Shown here piece by piece: positions 9,936 through 18,673 of a stretch of DNA of 64,000 nt. This stretch comes from Paracoccus zeaxanthinifaciens ATCC 21588 (GTDB lineage Bacteria; Pseudomonadota; Alphaproteobacteria; Rhodobacterales; Rhodobacteraceae). A model generated the notes under the pieces. That model was given only the letters and a program-made list of their open reading frames with translations, made no database searches and was not told the origin of the DNA. The stretch spans positions 19,277 to 83,276 of the forward strand of contig NZ_ATUJ01000015.1 in NCBI RefSeq assembly GCF_000420145.1. Reading direction: 5' to 3'. Each line of letters begins with the position of its first letter. Position 1 is the stretch's first letter. Position numbers and translations under genes: made by a program.

Positions 9936-11270
9936 ATGGCGGAACTGTACCAGACACAGCGGGCGATGCGGAACATGCGCCGCGCGGCGCTTCAGCGGGG
10001 CGTCATCGGCATCCTCGACATCGGCACCTCGAAGATCGCCTGCCTGGTGCTGCGCTTCGACGGGACCGGAACCTTCCGCGAGACGGACGGCGTCGGGCCG
10101 ATGGCGGGGCAGGTGAACTTCCGCGTGATCGGCGCGGCCTCGACCCGGTCGCGCGGGATGCGCCGGGGCGAGATCGAGACCATGGCGGAAACCGAGCGTG
10201 CGATCCGCACCGTGGTCGCCGCCGCGCAGAAGCTGGCGGGCGTCCGGATCGACCACGTGATCGCCTGCATGTCTGGCGGGCGCCCGTCCTCCTACGGTCT
10301 GGCGGGCGAGACGCCGCTGGCGCAGGGCAAGGTCGACGATCACGACGTGGCCAAGGTGCTGGCCGCCTGCGACGTGCCCGATTTCGGCCGAGGCCGCGAA
10401 GTGCTGCACGCACAGCCCGTGAACTTTGCCGTGGACAACCGCTCGGGCCTTGCCGACCCGAGAGAGCATCTGGGAAACAAGCTGTTCTGCGACATGCATG
10501 TCCTGACGGTGGATGGCGACGCGATCGGCAACCTGGTCCACTGCATCCGGCGCTGCGACCTGGAACTGGCCGGGATCGCGTCCGCGCCCTATGCCTCGGC
10601 GCGCGCAAGCCTGGTCGAGGACGAGCAGGAGCTGGGCGCGGCCTGCATCGATTTCGGCGGGGGCGGCACGGGCGTGTCGATCTTCGTGCGCAAGCACATG
10701 ATCTTCTCGGATCACGTGGCGATCGGGGGCAACCTGATCACGCAGGACATCGCGCAGGGCCTGCGGGTCAGCCTGCCCGTGGCCGAACGGCTCAAGACGC
10801 TCAGCGGCGGGGTCGAGGCCACGGGCCGCGACGACCGCGACATGATCGACATCGGCGGCGATACCGGCGACTGGGAGGCCGATCGCCGTCAGGTCAGCCG
10901 TGCGGACGTCATCGCGATCATGCGCCCGCGGGTCGAGGAGATCCTGGAGGGCGTGCGCGGGGTGCTGGACGCTGCGGGTTTCGACTACATGCCCAGCCAG
11001 CAGATCGTGCTGACCGGTGGCGGCAGCCAGATCCCGGGTCTGGACGGTCTGGCGGCGCGGATCCTTGGGCCGAACATCCGCTGCGGGCGTCCGCTGCGCA
11101 TCGATGGCCTGTCCCACCAGCTGACCGATCCCAGCTTCTCCTCGGCGGTGGGGCTGGCGCTGTTCGCGGCCCATCCGCAGGACGAATGGTGGGATTTCGA
11201 GACCCCGGCAGATGCCTATCCCGCGCGCAGTTTCAAGCGCGCCTATCGCTGGTTCAAGAGCAACTGGTGA
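9936..11270 (+). CDS. ftsA: Cell division protein FtsA
   Basis: Actin-fold ATPase that tethers FtsZ filaments to the membrane and recruits later division proteins. The 444-residue sequence contains phosphate-1 motif GILDIGTSKIACLV, the SHS2 (1C) domain with HVIACMSGG, phosphate-2 motif CIDFGGGGTGVSIF and the adenosine motif IVLTGGGSQIPG. The C-terminus (SFKRAYRWFKSNW) is an amphipathic basic/aromatic helix that fits the membrane-targeting sequence of FtsA. It is followed by a 224-bp gap before ftsZ, so ftsZ likely also has its own promoter. Confidence 0.96.
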   Translation: MAELYQTQRAMRNMRRAALQRGVIGILDIGTSKIACLVLRFDGTGTFRETDGVGPMAGQVNFRVIGAASTRSRGMRRGEIETMAETERAIRTVVAAAQKLAGVRIDHVIACMSGGRPSSYGLAGETPLAQGKVDDHDVAKVLAACDVPDFGRGREVLHAQPVNFAVDNRSGLADPREHLGNKLFCDMHVLTVDGDAIGNLVHCIRRCDLELAGIASAPYASARASLVEDEQELGAACIDFGGGGTGVSIFVRKHMIFSDHVAIGGNLITQDIAQGLRVSLPVAERLKTLSGGVEATGRDDRDMIDIGGDTGDWEADRRQVSRADVIAIMRPRVEEILEGVRGVLDAAGFDYMPSQQIVLTGGGSQIPGLDGLAARILGPNIRCGRPLRIDGLSHQLTDPSFSSAVGLALFAAHPQDEWWDFETPADAYPARSFKRAYRWFKSNW

Positions 11271-11494
11271 TCGCGGAAACCTTTCGTTAGCGATTGGTGC
11301 GGGCTTCCACACCATATTCTGCGCCCTTGGCAAGATACCGCTTAATTTGCAGGTGAATCTTGCCATATTTTGCGGGCTTTCCGGCTTTTTCGGATGACGG
11401 AACGTGGCAGAAAGGTTACGATCAAGCATAAATCAACGGGATTCGAGCGGGCAGACCGCGCCCGAATGCGAAGCAGCGAAAAACAGGCGGAACC
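11271..11494 (+). promoter_or_regulatory. ftsA-ftsZ intergenic region with two GANTC sites
   Basis: This 224-bp stretch has no open frame and is much richer in A/T than the genes on each side. It contains two GANTC sequences, GAATC at 11355-11359 and GATTC at 11440-11444, the CcrM methylation target of alphaproteobacteria. A cell-cycle-regulated ftsZ promoter is the likely content; I do not see a clear -35/-10 pair, so the exact start is unplaced. The ftsZ ribosome site is a weak purine stretch (CAGGCGGAACC) before ATG 11495. Confidence 0.45.
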
Positions 11495-13093
11495 ATGAAC
11501 CTCAATCTGATGATGAACGACGAAGAAGAGCTGAAGCCCCGCATCACCGTCTTCGGCGTCGGCGGCGCGGGCGGCAACGCCGTCAACAACATGATCGAGA
11601 AGATGCTGGAAGGCGTCGAGTTCGTGGTCGCCAATACCGACGCGCAGGCGCTGCAGCAGAACAGCGCCACCAGCCGCATCCAGATGGGTCCGAAGGTGAC
11701 CGAGGGTCTGGGCGCGGGCGCCAAGCCCACCATCGGCGCCAAGGCCGCCGAGGAGACGATCGAGGATATCGTCGATCACCTGATGGGCGCGCATATGTGC
11801 TTCATCACGGCAGGCATGGGCGGCGGCACCGGCACCGGTGCGGCCCCGATCATCGCACAGGCGGCCCGTGAGATGGGCATCCTGACCGTCGGCGTCGTGA
11901 CCAAGCCCTTCCAGTTCGAGGGCACGAAGCGGATGCGCCAGGCCGAGGAGGGCGTCGAGGCCCTTCAGAAGGTCGTGGACACGCTGATCATCATTCCGAA
12001 CCAGAACCTGTTCCGCCTTGCGAACGAGAAGACGACCTTCACCGAAGCCTTCGCCATGGCCGACGACGTGCTGTATCAGGGCGTCAAGGGCGTGACCGAC
12101 CTGATGGTCCGTCCGGGCCTCATCAACCTCGACTTCGCCGACGTTCGCGCGGTGATGGACGAGATGGGCAAGGCCATGATGGGCACCGGCGAGGCTGCGG
12201 GCGACAACCGCGCGCAGGAAGCCGCCGAACGCGCCATCGCCAACCCGCTGCTGGACGAGATCAGCCTGAATGGCGCCAAGGGCGTGCTGATCAACATCAC
12301 CGGCGGCTATGACATGACCCTGTTCGAGCTGGACGAGGCCGCGAACGTGATCCGCGACAAGGTCGACAGCGATGCGAACATCATCGTCGGCTCGACGCTG
12401 GATCCGGACATGGACGGCACGATCCGCGTCTCGGTCGTCGCGACCGGCATCGACGCCGATGCCGCCCCGGCCGAGGTTCCGACCCCGCGCCGTGGCATGG
12501 CCGCGCCGCTGACGCAGAACCCCTCGATCGCGGATGCCCCGGTGGTCGAGGATCAGGCGACGGTCCGCAGCCAGCAGGCCGCAGCCCAGCCCGCGCCGGC
12601 TGCGCCTGCGCCGCAGCCCGCGGTCCAGCAACCCGCCGCGCGGACCGAGGACGAGATGCCGAAGCCGGCCTATCAGCCGAAGGAAGCACCGCGCCAGAAC
12701 TCGGTGCGGATCGAGGATGACGCCTCGGCCTTCGTCGCGCCGCGCGCCCCCCAGGGCCGTCCTGGCCAGCCCACCCCCGAGGTGATGGACCGTCTGCGCC
12801 GCGCCGTCGACAACCGCAGCCAGCAGGGCGCCGCGGCCCAGCAGCAGCCGCAGCAGGCCGATCCGCGCGCGAACAGCCGGATGAGCGGCCTCGGCCGCAT
12901 GCTGGAGCGTATGGCTGGTCACGGTGAACAGGGCGCGCAGAAGCCCGCCGCATCCTCGATCGCCGAGCGCGTGAACGAGCGTGTCGCCGTCCGTGCCCGT
13001 CAGCAGGAAACCGATTTCGACGATCTGGCCAGCCCTGACAATGGCGGCGACAATGTCGAGATCCCCGCTTTCCTGCGTCGCCAGGCGAACTGA
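11495..13093 (+). CDS. ftsZ: Cell division protein FtsZ
   Basis: Tubulin-like GTPase that forms the cytokinetic ring. The first ~315 residues hold the complete GTPase domain: [13 protein letters not shown], the tubulin signature [10 protein letters not shown], the synergy-loop [11 protein letters not shown], and the T7/T8 segments. After this comes a roughly 190-residue linker rich in Ala, Pro, Gln and Glu, then the conserved C-terminal peptide [10 protein letters not shown] that binds FtsA and other partners. At 532 residues it is longer than typical FtsZ (about 380-400) because of this linker, which is common in Rhodobacterales. It is transcribed behind ftsA and is closed by a strong terminator. 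Confidence 0.97.
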   Translation: MNLNLMMNDEEELKPRITVFGVGGAGGNAVNNMIEKMLEGVEFVVANTDAQALQQNSATSRIQMGPKVTEGLGAGAKPTIGAKAAEETIEDIVDHLMGAHMCFITAGMGGGTGTGAAPIIAQAAREMGILTVGVVTKPFQFEGTKRMRQAEEGVEALQKVVDTLIIIPNQNLFRLANEKTTFTEAFAMADDVLYQGVKGVTDLMVRPGLINLDFADVRAVMDEMGKAMMGTGEAAGDNRAQEAAERAIANPLLDEISLNGAKGVLINITGGYDMTLFELDEAANVIRDKVDSDANIIVGSTLDPDMDGTIRVSVVATGIDADAAPAEVPTPRRGMAAPLTQNPSIADAPVVEDQATVRSQQAAAQPAPAAPAPQPAVQQPAARTEDEMPKPAYQPKEAPRQNSVRIEDDASAFVAPRAPQGRPGQPTPEVMDRLRRAVDNRSQQGAAAQQQPQQADPRANSRMSGLGRMLERMAGHGEQGAQKPAASSIAERVNERVAVRARQQETDFDDLASPDNGGDNVEIPAFLRRQAN

Positions 13094-13126
13094 TCCGTTC
13101 ACGAAATCGACGCATATCTTCTGGGG

Positions 13127-13158
13127 AAGGGCCGCCATGTGCGGCCCTTCTTTCTTTT
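13127..13158 (+). terminator. Rho-independent terminator of ftsZ
   Basis: Stem AAGGGCCGC / GCGGCCCTT with a CATGT loop, followed by the T-rich CTTTCTTTT, starting 33 bp after the ftsZ stop. It ends the division operon. The remaining ~185 bp before lpxC contain no gene and presumably carry the lpxC promoter. Confidence 0.9.
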
Positions 13159-13343
13159 GTAATCAATGCGTTGCCAAATGCATCGTCGGCAATGTTGCAG
13201 GGGCGGGGGTGATTGTTTCACCCCGTTACAAAACGTTAATTGAAGCTGCACCCGCCCGGGCATAGCTGAAACCTTGCAGCCAGCGTTGTGCGTTGGCTTG
13301 CAGGAATTGAACCGATCAGAAGCTTTGCGAAGACAGGCAGATC

Positions 13344-14288
13344 ATGCAGACGACGCTGAAAGACAAAGTGGCATTCGACGGTGTGGGCCTCCACTCCGGC
13401 AAGCCCGCACGACTGGAAATCCACCCCGCGCCCGCGGGCCACGGGATCGTCTTCCGGCGCGTCGACCTGTCCCCGGCGGTCGAGATCGCGGCGTTGTGGA
13501 ACAATGTCACGCTGTCGCCGCTGTGCACGCTGATGGATAACGGGCAAGGCGTGACCCTGTCGACGGTCGAACACGTGATGGCCGCGCTGGCCGGCACCGG
13601 CGTCAACAACGCCGTCGTGACGGTCGATGGCCCCGAGGTTCCGATCCTCGACGGCTCCTCGGCCCCCTTCGTGGCCGAGATCCTTGCCGTTGGCCTGCGT
13701 CGCCAGAACGCGAAGCTGCGCGCGATCCGCGTCCTGCGCCCGGTCGAGGTTCGCAGCGGCGAGGCGTTCGCACGCCTGACGCCTGCCGATCACCTCGAGA
13801 TCGACTTTCAGATCGATTTTGCCGACGCCGCGATCGGGCACCAGGAAAAGGTGCTGGACATGGCCAATGGTGCCTTCCTGCGCGAACTGGCCGACAGCCG
13901 CACCTTCTGCCGCGCCTCCGATATCGATGTGATGCGCGAGAACGGGCTGGCGCTTGGGGGCACCTATCTGAACGCCGTCGTCGTCGATGGCGCGGATGTC
14001 CTGTCGCCGGGCGGCCTGCGCCATGACGACGAGGCCGTGCGCCACAAGATGCTGGACGCCACGGGCGATCTGGCGCTGGCGGGTGCGCCGCTGCTTGCAC
14101 GCTATACCGGTCACCGCGCGGGTCACGCGATGACGAACCGCCTGCTGCGTGCGCTGTTCGCGGATCCGACCGCCTGGACCTGGGCCGAGGTCGATTCCGA
14201 CCTGGAAACCCGCCTGCCGGGCGCCGGCGTCGCCGATTACGGCCCGCTGGCCGGGCTGTCGCATCCGATGCCCGTCGCCGCCGAGTGA
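13344..14288 (+). CDS. lpxC: UDP-3-O-acyl-N-acetylglucosamine deacetylase
   Basis: Zinc amidase that performs the first committed step of lipid A synthesis. The 314-residue protein starts with the typical QTTLKDKVAFDGVGLHSG. The first zinc-ligand segment STVEHVMAALAGTG is near residue 75. The segment ending in HKMLDATGDLALAG near 235 and the GHRAGH motif near 255 supply the remaining zinc and catalytic histidines. The gene is separated from ftsZ by a terminator, so it is likely transcribed on its own or with bamD and recN. Confidence 0.96.
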   Translation: MQTTLKDKVAFDGVGLHSGKPARLEIHPAPAGHGIVFRRVDLSPAVEIAALWNNVTLSPLCTLMDNGQGVTLSTVEHVMAALAGTGVNNAVVTVDGPEVPILDGSSAPFVAEILAVGLRRQNAKLRAIRVLRPVEVRSGEAFARLTPADHLEIDFQIDFADAAIGHQEKVLDMANGAFLRELADSRTFCRASDIDVMRENGLALGGTYLNAVVVDGADVLSPGGLRHDDEAVRHKMLDATGDLALAGAPLLARYTGHRAGHAMTNRLLRALFADPTAWTWAEVDSDLETRLPGAGVADYGPLAGLSHPMPVAAE

Positions 14289-14458
14289 CCTGCGGCACAG
14301 TGATTCTGCGCCGCCCTCCGCCGGCCTTCCCGCTGTCGTGAAAGCATCGCGGAAATCAACGCATTGCCATTTTGCGCCCCCTGTTGTTCTGTGCTAGGAC
14401 GTCGCGGCGGCGTCGGCCCTTGGGGCCGGGGCGGAACAGAAGCTTGGGCAGGGTGAAG

Positions 14459-15307
14459 ATGGCTGGCACGAATATCTCGGCTTCGATGATGGCTGCGGTG
14501 CTGGCCGGACTGGTCCTGACGGGCTGCGGTGCCAATCGCGAGGCTGCGCTGCGCCAGAATCTCGACCAGTTCACGGCTGCCGAAATCTATCAGCGCGGCG
14601 AATACGAGCTTGAGAACAGCGGCGATCCCGAGGATGCCGTCTTCTATTTCTCCGAGATCGAGCGCCTCTATCCCTACAGTGAATGGGCGCGACGCGCGCT
14701 GATCATGCAGGCCTATGGCAACCACAAGGCCCAGAACTATGAAGAGGCCCGCAGCGCCGCGCAGCGTTTCCTTGACGTCTATCCCGGGGATGAGGAAGCC
14801 GCCTATGCGCAGTACCTGCTGGCGCTGTCCTATTACGACCAGATCGACGACGTTGGCCGTGACCAGGGCCTGACCTTCCAGGCGCTGCAGGGGCTGCGCA
14901 CGGTCATCGAGCAATATCCCGACAGCGAATATGCCCGCAGCGCGATCCTGAAATTCGACTTGGCCTTCGATCACCTCGCCGCCAAGGAGATGGAGATCGG
15001 TCGCTACTACCTCAAGCGTGGGCATTATTCGGCGGCCATCAGCCGCTTCCGCGTCGTGGTCGAGGAATTCCAGACGACCACTCAGACCCCCGAGGCGCTG
15101 CTGCGCCTGGTCGAGGCCTATCTGGCGCTTGGCCTGACCGACGAGGCGCAGACCGCGGGCGCGATCCTGGGTCACAACTTCCAGTCCTCGCCCTTCTACG
15201 ACGACGCCTATCGCCAGCTTCGCGGTCGCGGCCTGTCGCCCGAGGCGCGCGGGGACAGCTGGCTCGACAACGTGTACCGCCAGACCATCCAGGGAAAATG
15301 GCTCTGA
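14459..15307 (+). CDS. bamD: Outer-membrane assembly lipoprotein BamD
   Basis: Essential lipoprotein of the BAM complex that inserts beta-barrel proteins in the outer membrane. From ATG 14459 the 282-residue product has a lipoprotein signal with lipobox LTGC (Cys23), then tandem TPR helices (FYFSEIERLYPYSEWARRA, then repeats of the A-x4-F-x-P-x4 type), as in ComL/YfiO proteins. A GTG at 14453 two codons earlier is also possible. The 170-bp leader contains a GATTC (GANTC) site near 14302 and no gene. recN follows after 34 bp. Confidence 0.94.
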   Translation: MAGTNISASMMAAVLAGLVLTGCGANREAALRQNLDQFTAAEIYQRGEYELENSGDPEDAVFYFSEIERLYPYSEWARRALIMQAYGNHKAQNYEEARSAAQRFLDVYPGDEEAAYAQYLLALSYYDQIDDVGRDQGLTFQALQGLRTVIEQYPDSEYARSAILKFDLAFDHLAAKEMEIGRYYLKRGHYSAAISRFRVVVEEFQTTTQTPEALLRLVEAYLALGLTDEAQTAGAILGHNFQSSPFYDDAYRQLRGRGLSPEARGDSWLDNVYRQTIQGKWL

Positions 15308-15341
15308 TCCGACACGGGTCAGACCTGATCGGGGCGCTCGG

Positions 15342-16988
15342 ATGCTGAGAACGCTCGATATTCGCGACATGCTGCTGATCGACCGGCTGGAGCTGAGCTT
15401 CGGACCGGGCCTCAACGTGCTGACCGGCGAAACCGGCGCGGGCAAGTCGATCCTGCTGGATTGCCTCGGCTTCGTGCTGGGATGGCGGGGCAGGGCGGAC
15501 CAGGTCCGCAAGGGCGCCGATCAGGGCGAGGTTCAGGCCGTCTTCGACCTGCCGAAGGGGCATCCCGCGCGCGACGTGCTGGCCGAGGCCGGCATCGCGG
15601 TCGAGGATGACGAGCTGATCCTGCGCCGCGTGAACGCCGCCGATGGTCGCAAGACCGGCTGGGTGAACGACCGCCGCGTCTCGGGCGAGGTGCTGCGCCG
15701 CCTGTCCGAGGTGCTGGTCGAACTGCACGGCCAGCATGACGATCGCGGGTTGCTGAACCCACGCGGCCACCGCGCGTTGCTGGATGCCTTCGCGGGCCTG
15801 GACATGGCCCGAACGCGGGCCGCCTGGACCGCGCGCCGCGCCGCGCATGCCGAACTGGCCGAGGCCGAGGCAAGCCTTGCCGCCGCCCGCGCCGAAGAGG
15901 AATTCCTGCGCCACGCCGTCGAGGAATTGGACAAGCTGGCACCCGAACCCGGCGAGGAAGAGCGTCTCGACGTCGCCCGCCGCAGCATGCAGGGGGCCGA
16001 ACGCATCCGCGAAGATGTCGCTCGCGCCTTGCAGCTTCTTGGCGGCGATGGCGCGGAAGGCGCGATGGTCGATGCCGCGCGTTGGCTGGACGGCGCTGCC
16101 GAGCGGGCCGAGGGGCGGCTGGACGACCCGATCTCGGCGCTGTCGCGGGCGCTGATCGAGCTGGGCGAAGCCACGCAGGGCGTCGAGAACGCGCTGAGCG
16201 CGATGGATTTCGACCCCCACGCGTTGGAGGCCACCGAGGAGCGCCTGTTCGCCCTGCGCGCGCTGGCCCGGAAGCATGACGTGCTGGCGGATGATCTGGC
16301 AGGGCTGGCAGATGATTTGCGTGACCGGCTGCAACGGATCGACGCCGGTGAAAGCCGCATCGCGGATCTGCGCAAGGAGGTGATCGCCGCGGATGCCGCC
16401 TATGATGCCGCCGCCGATGCGCTGACCAAGGCGCGGACCACGGCTGCGGGGCAGCTCGATACCGCCGTCATGAGTGAGCTTGCGCCGCTCAAGATGGAAA
16501 GGGCGGTCTTCGAGACGCGGGTGACTGCGGGCGGGCCTGGCCCCGAGGGACGCGATGCCGTGGCCTTCACCGTCGCGACGAATCCCGGTGCGCCTGCGGG
16601 TCCCTTGGACAAGATCGCCTCGGGCGGCGAGCTTTCGCGCTTTCTGCTTGCGCTTAAGGTCTGCCTTGCGCGCGGCAACGATGCGTTGGTCCTGATCTTC
16701 GACGAGATCGACCGCGGTGTCGGCGGCGCGACCGCCGATGCGGTCGGCAGGCGGCTCAAGACCCTGGCCGAGGGGTCGCAGGTGCTGGTCATCACGCATT
16801 CGCCGCAGGTCGCGGCGCTTGGGGCGGGGCATTTCCGCGTGGCCAAGGCCGTGGCGGACGGGATGACGACCTCGACAGTGACGCCACTGGACCGCGACGA
16901 CCGCATCGCCGAGATCGCGCGCATGCTGGCGGGGGATCGCGTGACGGCCGCCGCGACCGAGGCCGCGATCAGCCTGCTGGACGGCTAG
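15342..16988 (+). CDS. recN: DNA repair ATPase RecN
   Basis: SMC-like ATPase that acts early in double-strand break repair. The 548-residue protein has the N-terminal Walker A GETGAGKS near residue 27, a coiled-coil middle section full of Ala/Glu/Arg heptads, and the C-terminal ABC signature SGGELSRFLLALK followed by Walker B LIFDEIDRGVGG and the ITHSPQVAALG switch. The stop codon TAG lies in the palindrome CTAG (16985-16988), which also supplies the stop of the convergent gene on the other strand. Confidence 0.95.
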   Translation: MLRTLDIRDMLLIDRLELSFGPGLNVLTGETGAGKSILLDCLGFVLGWRGRADQVRKGADQGEVQAVFDLPKGHPARDVLAEAGIAVEDDELILRRVNAADGRKTGWVNDRRVSGEVLRRLSEVLVELHGQHDDRGLLNPRGHRALLDAFAGLDMARTRAAWTARRAAHAELAEAEASLAAARAEEEFLRHAVEELDKLAPEPGEEERLDVARRSMQGAERIREDVARALQLLGGDGAEGAMVDAARWLDGAAERAEGRLDDPISALSRALIELGEATQGVENALSAMDFDPHALEATEERLFALRALARKHDVLADDLAGLADDLRDRLQRIDAGESRIADLRKEVIAADAAYDAAADALTKARTTAAGQLDTAVMSELAPLKMERAVFETRVTAGGPGPEGRDAVAFTVATNPGAPAGPLDKIASGGELSRFLLALKVCLARGNDALVLIFDEIDRGVGGATADAVGRRLKTLAEGSQVLVITHSPQVAALGAGHFRVAKAVADGMTTSTVTPLDRDDRIAEIARMLAGDRVTAAATEAAISLLDG

Positions 16989-17296
16989 TCCACGATCGCA
17001 TCGACGGGCCGCATCCGCGACAGGATCTTGCGGCTGGTGGCGTCCAGCCTGACCAGTTGCCCGCCAAGCACCGCATAGACATCGCCGTCGGGCGGCACCG
17101 ACAGCCCGTAAAGCCCCGGACGCGAGACGATATGCGTCCCGTCGCGCGGCGCGATGTCGCCCACGTCGAAGCTGCGCGGCACCTGCGCGGGTTCCGATGC
17201 GGGGCTGTTCGCATGTCCAAGCGATATGTCGAATGGGGCGAGGGCTGCCGTCACGCAGATGACCCCCGCCGCGGCGATGAGGGTGCGCGGCAGCAT
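16985..17296 (-). CDS. Small exported protein, copy 1 of a tandem pair
   Basis: A 103-residue protein of unknown function with an N-terminal signal-like helix (residues 3-22) and a soluble remainder. Its C-terminal half (GLYGLSVPPDGDVYAVLGG, followed by QLVRLDATSRKILSRMRPV) resembles the C-terminal half of the next upstream gene: both read G-hydrophobic-G...x-Y-A-V-x-x-G-x-L-h-R-L-x...K-I-x-S-x-x-R-P. The pair therefore looks like an old tandem duplication. Short periplasmic proteins with this YAV-LVRLD-KIL pattern are common in Rhodobacteraceae, without a known role that I can name. The stop shares the CTAG palindrome with recN. Confidence 0.7.
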   Translation of the reverse strand: MLPRTLIAAAGVICVTAALAPFDISLGHANSPASEPAQVPRSFDVGDIAPRDGTHIVSRPGLYGLSVPPDGDVYAVLGGQLVRLDATSRKILSRMRPVDAIVD

Positions 17297-17392
17297 GATA
17301 TCGGACCTTTGGATTGTTTCAGGTCACATGCAACACGGCGGTGGCGCAGGGGTTCCGCATTCATGCTGCAATGCAGCCATGCGATTTCCGAC

Positions 17393-17710
17393 CTATCTGC
17401 GCGAAGGGCGTGGGCTGTCGGGCAGGGGGCGCAGGATCGACACGATCTTGCCCGTCTCGTTCAGGCGGATCAGATGGCCGCGATGCACGGCGTAATGCGT
17501 GCCGCGCGGGGCGGGACCGATGCCGAAGCGGCCCGGATCCTCGATCATCTGCAACTGGTTGGCGGAGGGCGTCGCGCCGATCTCGGGGCGGGCGGGGGCA
17601 GCGGCTGCCTCCTGCGCCTCGGCGGTGCGGGCAAGGTGGCGATGACCGATGCCGGCCGCACCGGTGGCGGCCAGCGCGGCGATCAGCGCGATCCTTGCAA
17701 ATCTGGACAT
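17393..17710 (-). CDS. Small exported protein, copy 2 of a tandem pair
   Basis: A 105-residue protein of unknown function beginning MSRFARIALIAALAATGAAG, a good signal peptide, then an Ala/Glu-rich spacer and a C-terminal motif GRFGIGPAPRGTHYAVHRGH, then LIRLNETGKIVSILRP. I use the ATG at 17710 because AAGGGG stands 8 bases upstream; an in-frame ATG at 17743 lacks a ribosome site and would weaken the signal peptide. The C-terminal motif aligns with that of the downstream gene (gap of 96 bp), which marks them as diverged paralogues. A periplasmic location is inferred from the signal peptide. Confidence 0.66.
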   Translation of the reverse strand: MSRFARIALIAALAATGAAGIGHRHLARTAEAQEAAAAPARPEIGATPSANQLQMIEDPGRFGIGPAPRGTHYAVHRGHLIRLNETGKIVSILRPLPDSPRPSRR

Positions 17711-17803
17711 TCCGGGCGCCCCTTGCGGCATGGTTTCCGTCATGGGAACCCAACCACGCCTATGATTGAGGGTTCCCTAACGCGAAAGCCGGAATCTCGA
17801 ACT

Positions 17804-18673
17804 TCAGCCGTTTCGCTTCACAAATCGCGGAAGCATGGCGGAAAAGTCACGCCCGCGCCCGTCCTCGTCCTCGACGAAGCGTTCGTACAGGTCCCGCGCC
17901 AGCTGACCCATGGGCGTGTCGGCCCGGGCCGAATCCGCCGCCTGATGCGCCAGGTTCAGGTCCTTCAGCATCAGTTCGGCCGCGAAGCCGGGGGTATAGT
18001 CGTTATCCGCAGGCGATTTCGGCCCGACGCCCGGCGCGGGGCAATAGGCGTTCATCGACCAGCTGTAGCCCGAGCTGGTCGAGACCACGTCGAACATCTT
18101 CTGCCGGTCGAGGCCCAGCTTGTCGGCCAGGGCGAAGGCCTCGCAGGTGGCGATCATCGTGACGCCAAGGATCATGTTGTTGCAGATCTTGGCTGCCTGG
18201 CCCGCGCCCGCATCGCCGCAATGCACGGCCTTCTGGCCCATGATGTCGAACAGCGGCTGAACGGTCGCGAAATCCGCATCGGCACCGCCCACCATGAAGG
18301 TCAGCGTGCCGCCCTGCGCACCCCCGATCCCGCCCGAGACCGGCGCATCGACCGCGCCCAGCCCCGCCGCCGCCGCGTCCGAGGCGACCGCCCGCGCGCT
18401 GTCCACATCGACGGTCGAGCAATCGCAGAGGATCGCGCCCTGGCGCATCGCCGGGATCACCTCGGCCGCGACGGCGCGAAGGATCTGGCCGTTGGGCAGC
18501 ATCGTGATGACCACGTCGGCCCCTGAGGCAGCCTCGGCGGCGGTGGTCGCCTGCGTCACGCCCTGCGGCATCGGCGCGGCGGTGTCGAAGCCCACGACCT
18601 GATGCCCTGCGGCGGCCAGGTTCGCCGCCATCGGCGCACCCATGTTCCCCAGGCCGATGAAACCGATCTTCAT
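17804..18673 (-). CDS. mmsB: 3-hydroxyisobutyrate dehydrogenase
   Basis: NAD-dependent beta-hydroxyacid dehydrogenase that oxidises 3-hydroxyisobutyrate to methylmalonate semialdehyde in valine breakdown. The start at 18673 gives MKIGFIGLGNMGAPMAANL, the Rossmann motif at the very N-terminus. It has GGAGGAG 5 bases upstream and shares ATGA with the stop of the preceding hydrolase gene. Substrate motif DAPVSGG near residue 118 and the catalytic-lysine segment GAGQAAKICNNM near 165 are present. The 289-residue length fits the family. It is the last gene of a four-gene cluster for isobutyryl-CoA degradation. Confidence 0.93.
   Translation of the reverse strand: MKIGFIGLGNMGAPMAANLAAAGHQVVGFDTAAPMPQGVTQATTAAEAASGADVVITMLPNGQILRAVAAEVIPAMRQGAILCDCSTVDVDSARAVASDAAAAGLGAVDAPVSGGIGGAQGGTLTFMVGGADADFATVQPLFDIMGQKAVHCGDAGAGQAAKICNNMILGVTMIATCEAFALADKLGLDRQKMFDVVSTSSGYSWSMNAYCPAPGVGPKSPADNDYTPGFAAELMLKDLNLAHQAADSARADTPMGQLARDLYERFVEDEDGRGRDFSAMLPRFVKRNG

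Noticed and set aside
8712..11429. Long antisense open frame across ddl-ftsQ-ftsA
   Set aside because: Same cause: a shadow of GC-rich codons opposite well-identified genes, with no ribosome site or family match. The similar frame at 1172-3823 on the - strand is rejected for the same reason.
17711..17743. Upstream start (ATG 17743) for the second small exported protein
   Set aside because: No ribosome site precedes it, and it would put eleven polar residues before the signal peptide. ATG 17710 has AAGGGG at a good distance.
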